Positions 14,584 to 19,544 of a stretch of 19,544 nucleotides of DNA are shown piece after piece. The position numbers and the translations under genes were made by a program. Source of the DNA: JAPLDA01 sp043742705 (GTDB lineage Bacteria; Bacteroidota; Bacteroidia; AKYH767-A; 2013-40CM-41-45). Position 1 is the first letter of the stretch, and each line of letters starts with the position of its first letter. The notes under the pieces were generated by a model. It made no database searches, was not told the origin of the DNA, and saw nothing but the letters and a program-made list of their open reading frames with translations. The DNA is taken from assembly GCA_043742705.1 (NCBI GenBank), contig JAYTXY010000044.1, positions 1 through 19,544 on the forward strand, given 5' to 3'.

Positions 14584-15762
14584 ATGTCTCACGATCGCTT
14601 CCAGGCACACGATTATTTTTTGATGGATGAATTACTCACCGAAGAACATAAACTGATTCGTTCAAGTGTCCGTGAGTGGGTAAAGAAAGATGTATCTCCG
14701 ATCGTGGAAGATGCGTGTCAGAAAGCTGAGTTTCCGAAACAATGGATCAAAGGACTAGCGGGCATTGGTGCATTCGGCCCATACATTCCGCAGGAATATG
14801 GCGGTGGCGGACTCGATCAGATTGCCTACGGTTTGGTTATGCAGGAACTCGAGCGCGGAGATTCGGGATTACGCTCTACTGCTTCTGTTCAAAGTTCACT
14901 TGTCATGTATCCAATCTATACTTACGGAAGTGAAGAACAACGAAAAAAATATTTACCAAAACTTGCCAACGGAGAAATGCTTGGCTGCTTTGGGTTGACA
15001 GAACCTGATCATGGAAGTAATCCTTCCGGAATGCTGAGCAACATCAAAGATAAAGGCGATCATTTTTTATTGAACGGTGCGAAGATGTGGATCAGCAATT
15101 CACCGCATGCAGACATTGCCGTTGTGTGGGCAAAGGATGAGCAAGGTGTGATTCGCGGAATGATTGTGGAACGCGGAATGAAGGGATTTACCACTCCGGA
15201 AACCCATGGTAAATGGTCACTTCGCGCAAGTGCCACCGGTGAATTGGTTTTCGACAACGTAAAAATTCCGAAAGAAAATATATTGCCAAATGTAAAAGGA
15301 CTGAAAGGTCCGCTTGGATGTTTGAACTCCGCCCGATACGGAATCAGCTGGGGCGCAATCGGAGCAGCGATGGATTGTTACGATTCAGCGTTGCGTTATT
15401 CGAAAGAAAGAATTCAGTTCGGAAAACCAATCGGAGGTTTCCAGCTCACGCAAAAAAAATTAGCGGAGATGATTACCGAAATCACGAAGGCGCAATTGCT
15501 GACATGGAGACTTGGCGTTTTGAAAAATGAAAACCGTGCAACGCCTGCACAAATCAGCATGGCAAAACGCAACAACGTGAACATGGCGTTGCAGATCGCA
15601 CGTGAAGCTCGGCAGATACATGGGGGCATGGGAATTACTGGTGAATACCCGATCATGCGTCACATGATGAATTTAGAAAGTGTGATTACGTATGAAGGCA
15701 CACACGACATTCATCTCCTCATCACAGGAATGGATGTAACCGGAATTAATGCGTTCGAATAA
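14584..15762 (+). CDS. gcdH: Glutaryl-CoA dehydrogenase
   Basis: 392 residues of the acyl-CoA dehydrogenase fold, closely following glutaryl-CoA dehydrogenase: SVQSSLVMYPIYTYGSEEQR, GCFGLTEPDHGSNPS, LRASATGELVFDNV, CLNSARYGISWG and TYEGTHDIHLLITG. The catalytic base is Glu371 in TYEGTHD. Residues that hold the distal carboxylate of glutaryl-CoA in the human enzyme (Glu87, Arg94, Ser98) correspond to Glu90, Arg97 and Ser101 here, which separates it from dehydrogenases of plain fatty acyl-CoAs. It converts glutaryl-CoA to crotonyl-CoA and CO2 in lysine and tryptophan breakdown, passing electrons to an ETF. It stands alone; no other gene of the pathway is in the window. Numbering of the human residues is from memory. 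Confidence 0.9.
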   Translation: MSHDRFQAHDYFLMDELLTEEHKLIRSSVREWVKKDVSPIVEDACQKAEFPKQWIKGLAGIGAFGPYIPQEYGGGGLDQIAYGLVMQELERGDSGLRSTASVQSSLVMYPIYTYGSEEQRKKYLPKLANGEMLGCFGLTEPDHGSNPSGMLSNIKDKGDHFLLNGAKMWISNSPHADIAVVWAKDEQGVIRGMIVERGMKGFTTPETHGKWSLRASATGELVFDNVKIPKENILPNVKGLKGPLGCLNSARYGISWGAIGAAMDCYDSALRYSKERIQFGKPIGGFQLTQKKLAEMITEITKAQLLTWRLGVLKNENRATPAQISMAKRNNVNMALQIAREARQIHGGMGITGEYPIMRHMMNLESVITYEGTHDIHLLITGMDVTGINAFE

Positions 15763-15799
15763 AAAACTGTGAGAAAACTCTTATTGTTCTCTCACAGTT
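15763..15799 (-). terminator. Terminator of the Lys/Glu-rich gene, perhaps bidirectional
   Basis: AACTGTGAGA (15765-15774) pairs with TCTCACAGTT (15790-15799), a 10-bp stem with a 15-base loop. Read on the minus strand it is followed by a run of T, which suits the gene ending at 15844. On the plus strand it starts right after the gcdH stop but lacks a T-tract. Confidence 0.65.
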
Positions 15800-15843
15800 G
15801 CTTTGAAACTTCAGGTTCGTACCGATGAGTATTTAGTAAATTA

Positions 15844-16248
15844 TTATTTGCTCTTGGGATGAATTGGTCTCCCTTTCGGATTGTTTCCTCTGTTCATCGG
15901 ATGCTTTTTGTGATCCTTCTTTTCTTTCTTCTCCGGATCAACAAGATTTTTATCGCCACCTTTTCCTTTCCCGCTAAACGCATGACCATTTGATTTTTCT
16001 TCTGCATGCATGCGTTGTTCTGTTTTGTCCTTTTCGACTTTTGCATCTTGCACTTTCACGCGCTGTTCCGTTTTCTCTTTTTCGATTTTTGCATCCTGAA
16101 CTGGTTGAGTGCGTTGCTTCTCAGCTTTCTCCATTTCATTTTTTGCATTTTGTACTTTCTTTACCGGCTCTGCTATCGGACTTTGAGCAAATAAGCAAGT
16201 AGACACCAAAAAGACAATACTCAGCATTGTTGTAATTTTTTTCATCAT
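15844..16248 (-). CDS. Repetitive Lys/Glu-rich secreted protein, function unknown
   Basis: 134 residues; an ATG at 16245 is equally possible. Sec signal KKITTMLSIVFLVSTCLFAQ with cleavage near FA|Q. The mature protein starts with three imperfect repeats of about 14 residues: VQNAKNEMEKAEKQR (32-46), VQDAKIEKEKTEQR (50-63) and VQDAKVEKDKTEQR (66-79), predicted as charged helix or coiled coil. A Gly/Lys stretch follows, then a basic His/Pro/Asn-rich tail (KKHPMNRGNNPKGRPIHPKS). No known domain. In style it resembles the basic secreted protein at 1526-1813, though without clear homology. The terminator at 15763-15799 fits as its end. Confidence 0.65.
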   Translation of the reverse strand: MMKKITTMLSIVFLVSTCLFAQSPIAEPVKKVQNAKNEMEKAEKQRTQPVQDAKIEKEKTEQRVKVQDAKVEKDKTEQRMHAEEKSNGHAFSGKGKGGDKNLVDPEKKEKKDHKKHPMNRGNNPKGRPIHPKSK

Positions 16249-16452
16249 GAACTGTTTTAAAATTGTGAGAAATTAAATCTACGTAAAACTATCATTTTTT
16301 TCACTTCCTCCCTAATTTCATGAAAGTGCTACAGAACAAAGCGTTTTCGTCCATGCCAGCACTTCATTTTTACGCTCTCCGGCATTAATCTCTCGCATAA
16401 AATAGTTTTGAATAATTTATTTTTTTTCTAATTTGCTGCAAATTGAATAGCT

Positions 16453-16947
16453 ATGAAAGCCCTTCTAATGCTCGTGCTTGGACTTATCCTGTGGATCGGT
16501 AATGCGGAAGCGCAATCGTTGAGTCCAGTTGTGATAAGTACCTCAGGCTCTTTCCTTCAAAATGGAAGTGCCATGTTATCATCCACTGTTGGTGAGATGA
16601 CGATGGTGAAAACATTTTCAGGAGGAAATTCAATTCTCACACAGGGCTTTCAACAAACTTCTGATATTGATGTGGGTTTACATACTATTTCGCACAACAA
16701 CACACTTAGTATTTTTCCAAATCCGACTTCAGGAAACACCACCATTTTACTTCCGACATCCGCTGAAGAATTTGAAGTAATTGTTTTTGACGCAATCGGT
16801 AAAATCGTTTTCAGAAAAACCGTTCACTCGTATTCGCCCGACAAAGTATTTCATTTCTCACTTGAAGAACTGACAAACGGCGCATATATTCTGAAGGTGA
16901 AGACGAAAGAAGACTACTATTCCAGCAGGATAAATCTTATTAAATAA
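16453..16947 (+). CDS. Small secreted protein with T9SS type A sorting domain
   Basis: 164 residues. Sec signal 1-20 (ending GNAEA|Q). Residues 22-70 are a short conserved module, LSPVVISTSGSFLQNGSAML, then STVGEMTM and LTQGFQQ, seen in many Bacteroidota secreted proteins directly before a sorting domain. Residues from about 85 form the type A C-terminal sorting domain: LSIFPNPTSGNTTI, VIVFDAIGKIVF, LEELTNGAYILKVKT and SSRINLIK. The protein should cross the outer membrane by the type IX system and be released or anchored to surface polysaccharide. There is no enzymatic domain. The collagen-like gene starts 22 bp downstream, so they may share a transcript. TTTG at 16407-16410 and TAATTTG at 16429-16435 could be a degenerate promoter. 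Confidence 0.85.
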   Translation: MKALLMLVLGLILWIGNAEAQSLSPVVISTSGSFLQNGSAMLSSTVGEMTMVKTFSGGNSILTQGFQQTSDIDVGLHTISHNNTLSIFPNPTSGNTTILLPTSAEEFEVIVFDAIGKIVFRKTVHSYSPDKVFHFSLEELTNGAYILKVKTKEDYYSSRINLIK

Positions 16948-16969
16948 TTCTATACTAAATTTGAAGATC

Positions 16970-19544
16970 ATGAAAAGGATACATCTTTTTTTTACAGTTC
17001 TCTTTGTAATCAGCGTTCAGTGCCTTCATGCACAGGCACCACAGGGAATGAACTACCAGGCAGTCGCAAGAAATTCTTCCGGAGTTATTCTCAGCAACCA
17101 GAACATTGGCATCCGTCTTTCAATTACCGATGGAAGCGGTGGCCCAACACTCTACCAGGAAACTCACAGTGCAACAACGAATCAGTTTGGTTTATTTACA
17201 CTGAACATTGGCAGTGGTACTCCTTGCGGCTTATGCGGACCATTTTCTTCTATCACCTGGTCTTCCGTTTCTCCCTGGTTAGAAGTTGAACTTGATCCTT
17301 CCGGTGGAGCATCTTATGTAAGCATGGGAACATCACAATTATTAAGCGTTCCTTATGCATTTTACGCTGCAAGTGGAAATCAGGGACCACAAGGTCCACA
17401 AGGATTAACAGGAAATACAGGACCGCAAGGCGCAACCGGCAGCACAGGACCACAAGGTCCACAAGGAGCGACAGGAAACACAGGCCCGCAAGGTGCAACC
17501 GGAAATACAGGTCCGCAAGGAGCGACAGGAAACACAGGTCCGCAGGGAGCAACAGGGTCTCAAGGACCACAAGGTGCTACAGGAGCAACTGGAAATACGG
17601 GACCGCAGGGACCACAAGGTGCTACAGGAGCAACTGGAAATACGGGACCGCAGGGAGTGCAAGGAACAACAGGTGCTACAGGTGATCCCGGTCCTCAGGG
17701 TGATCCCGGACCGCAAGGCCCTCCGGGTACAACCGGACTACAAGGACCTCCGGGAATAGATGGGGATCGCTATTCAACAACAACTTCTTCTTCTCTTACA
17801 ATTAATTTAGGAATTCAAAACCTGACGGTTGAACAAGGATTGAATTATGCAGTGGGACAAACAATCATCATTGCTTATAATTCAGACACCATGATGACAG
17901 GCAATCTTGTTTCGTATAACCCAAACACCGGAGACATGGTCGTTGATGTTACTAACGTAACAGGTAGCGGAACTTTTACATCATGGAGTGTAGCATTGAA
18001 TGGAGCACCTGGTCCGGCAGGACCAACAGGAGCAACCGGCACTGCAGGTTCAGCAGGAACCAATGGAACAACCTGGTTGACAGGATCAGGAATACCATCA
18101 GGTGCTTCAGGAGCCTTGAATGATTTATATCTAAACACTGCAAACGGAAATTGTTACAGAAAAACAGGAGCCTCTGTTTGGTCATTCGTAGCGAATTTAA
18201 CCGGACCACAAGGAATTCAAGGAGCAACAGGTGCGACAGGTACAACAGGTGTGACCGGAGCCCAAGGACCTACAGGTGCAACAGGTTCAACAGGAGCTCA
18301 AGGTCCTGTAGGGTCTGCAGGAACAAACGGAGCAACGTGGTTCACCGGTGCAGGAACACCTCCGGGAGCAACCGGAGTAATCGGTGATTTGTATCTCAAT
18401 ACTTCGAATGGAGACTATTCAAAGAAAACGGGTGCGACTTCCTGGACAATACAAGGGAATCTTACGGGACCACAAGGTTCTACAGGAACGACCGGATCAA
18501 CAGGATCTACCGGTGCAACCGGATCGGATGGAGCAACATGGTATTCAGGAGCAGGAGCACCATCCGGAGCGACCGGTGTTGTAAACGATTTCTATCTGAA
18601 TACTTCCAATGGTGATTATTATAAAAAGACAGGAGCATCTACATGGTCACCGCAGGGAAATTTAACCGGACCTATTGGTTCAACAGGATCTACCGGAACA
18701 GCGGGAGCAATCTGGTATAGCGGTGCAGGAACACCTTCAAATGCAACCGGAGTAGTAAACGATTTTTACCTGAACTCCTCCAACGGAGATTACTATAAGA
18801 AGACAGGAGTATCCGTGTGGACTTTGCAGGGCAACCTGAAAGGGGCTACAGGAGCAACCGGTCCTTCCGGTTCAACAAGCATCAGCGGAACTACTAATTA
18901 TGTAATGAAATTTACTTCGTCATCTACGGGAGGGAATTCAACTTTATATGACAACGGAACAAACGTAGGCATCGGCACAACAAGTCCGGCAAGTACTCTT
19001 GATGTGAATGGAAGTATTAACGCAACGAACTATTTAAAAGTTGACGCAGCAAACTTAAACGATGGAACTCTTGGTACCGGTGCCCTCACTTTCGGAAATA
19101 ATTTAAGCGAAGGAATTTCTTCAAAGCGTACAGCAACGGGAACCATGTTTGGCCTCAACTTTTATACGCAAGCACAAAAGAGAATCGTAATTGACAACAG
19201 CGGAAATGTTGGAATTGCCAATGACACACCAAGCTATACACTGGATGTTTTTGGCGGATGCAGAATCAACGGTGACTTTATCGACCTCTGCCAGACACCG
19301 GACAGCACATCAGGAAATGTGGGAATCGGTGCCGTTGCATACAGCAATGTAAAACTTGCTGTTACTTCCAGTCAGAAGTATGGATTATATATCAATGACG
19401 CAACATCACCTAGCGGTTTCGCTTTGGCGATTAGCGGTACTGCTGCAAAAACAGGAGGTGGAACGTGGGCAGCATTTTCAGATGCACGACTGAAGGAGAA
19501 TGTTCGTCCATACAGTGGCGGATTGAAAGATCTGTTAAAAATAA
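16970..19544 (+). CDS. Collagen-like, tail-fibre-like surface protein with S74 chaperone domain, 3'-truncated
   Basis: The frame runs open from the ATG at 16970 to the window end (858 codons visible). Order: Sec signal (1-21); a conserved N-terminal domain beginning QAPQGMNYQAVARNSSG and ending LLSVPYAFYAASG; 44 uninterrupted Gly-X-Y triplets (136-267) dominated by GPQ, GAT and GNT; a small beta-rich module (268-344); then four copies of a roughly 50-residue unit, W.(S/T)G.G.P...G..(G/N)D.YLN, with Trp at 369, 457, 524 and 582, joined by short Gly-X-Y linkers. Tail-fibre-like sequence with VGIGTTSP (666-673) follows, and SDARLKENV (837-845) marks the start of a Peptidase_S74 intramolecular chaperone, which in phage tailspikes drives trimer folding and then cuts itself off. 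It probably forms a trimeric surface fibre or adhesin. Confidence 0.88.
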   Translation, partial: MKRIHLFFTVLFVISVQCLHAQAPQGMNYQAVARNSSGVILSNQNIGIRLSITDGSGGPTLYQETHSATTNQFGLFTLNIGSGTPCGLCGPFSSITWSSVSPWLEVELDPSGGASYVSMGTSQLLSVPYAFYAASGNQGPQGPQGLTGNTGPQGATGSTGPQGPQGATGNTGPQGATGNTGPQGATGNTGPQGATGSQGPQGATGATGNTGPQGPQGATGATGNTGPQGVQGTTGATGDPGPQGDPGPQGPPGTTGLQGPPGIDGDRYSTTTSSSLTINLGIQNLTVEQGLNYAVGQTIIIAYNSDTMMTGNLVSYNPNTGDMVVDVTNVTGSGTFTSWSVALNGAPGPAGPTGATGTAGSAGTNGTTWLTGSGIPSGASGALNDLYLNTANGNCYRKTGASVWSFVANLTGPQGIQGATGATGTTGVTGAQGPTGATGSTGAQGPVGSAGTNGATWFTGAGTPPGATGVIGDLYLNTSNGDYSKKTGATSWTIQGNLTGPQGSTGTTGSTGSTGATGSDGATWYSGAGAPSGATGVVNDFYLNTSNGDYYKKTGASTWSPQGNLTGPIGSTGSTGTAGAIWYSGAGTPSNATGVVNDFYLNSSNGDYYKKTGVSVWTLQGNLKGATGATGPSGSTSISGTTNYVMKFTSSSTGGNSTLYDNGTNVGIGTTSPASTLDVNGSINATNYLKVDAANLNDGTLGTGALTFGNNLSEGISSKRTATGTMFGLNFYTQAQKRIVIDNSGNVGIANDTPSYTLDVFGGCRINGDFIDLCQTPDSTSGNVGIGAVAYSNVKLAVTSSQKYGLYINDATSPSGFALAISGTAAKTGGGTWAAFSDARLKENVRPYSGGLKDLLKI
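17564..17653. repeat. 45-bp exact tandem duplication in the collagen-like region
   Basis: Bases 17564-17608 and 17609-17653 are identical, adding 15 residues (five Gly-X-Y triplets) in frame. Identity at third codon positions shows the duplication is recent compared with the other, diverged triplets. Confidence 0.9.

Noticed and set aside
17253..17716. Minus-strand ORFs rich in Leu or in Cys/Ser/Arg opposite the collagen-like gene
   Set aside because: They are antisense translations of Gly-X-Y codons; the plus-strand frame has domains at both ends and runs without a stop.
17380..18870. Regularly repeated DNA that could suggest a CRISPR-like array
   Set aside because: The periodicity is 9-45 bp and in frame with Gly-X-Y codons, with no unique spacers between constant repeats.

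Overview
The window reads as a chromosomal segment of a Bacteroidota bacterium, most like the environmental Sphingobacteriia/Chitinophagia-type lineages. The signs are a type A sorting domain of the type IX secretion system, many short lipoproteins with Bacteroidota-style lipoboxes, a large DUF2723/GT117 membrane protein, a type B succinate dehydrogenase in the order C-A-B, and repeated matches to the Bacteroidota promoter (TTG/TTTG at -33, TAnnTTTG at -7) with little Shine-Dalgarno signal. The placement is inferred from gene content; no marker gene was searched.

Layout. 1-1499: 3' part of a GT39/ArnT-like membrane glycosyltransferase. 1526-2612: three small exported proteins, namely a basic secreted protein, a heavy-metal-binding-domain lipoprotein and a lipoprotein with a degenerate Rieske fold. 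2603-6370 (minus): a polysaccharide deacetylase and a GT117-like membrane protein, probably one operon. 6504-7425: a SAM methyltransferase whose predicted 5' leader consists largely of short tandem repeats. 7466-8692: tRNA-Gln(TTG) with promoter and terminator, a HigB/HigA toxin-antitoxin pair with palindromic operator sites, then an orphan promoter-terminator cassette that carries an 8-bp copy of the tRNA 3' end. 8818-9948: an outer-membrane beta-barrel protein and a convergent lipoprotein. 10069-13636: sdhC-sdhA-sdhB, the respiratory complex II / TCA-cycle operon, with a 29-bp perfect inverted repeat between sdhA and sdhB. 13765-15762: RNase III, then glutaryl-CoA dehydrogenase. 15844-19544: a repetitive Lys/Glu-rich secreted protein (minus), a small T9SS cargo protein, and a long collagen-like, tail-fibre-like surface protein cut off by the window end just inside its C-terminal S74 chaperone domain.

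What is most worth a second look is non-coding. Short 7-8 bp tandem repeats with different sequences sit directly against the start codons of three unrelated genes (methyltransferase, sdhB, glutaryl-CoA dehydrogenase), and a fourth lies in frame inside the deacetylase. Next come the perfect inverted repeat inside the sdh operon, the tRNA-Gln/HigBA locus, and the mosaic collagen-like surface protein. I see no clearly new multi-gene system.
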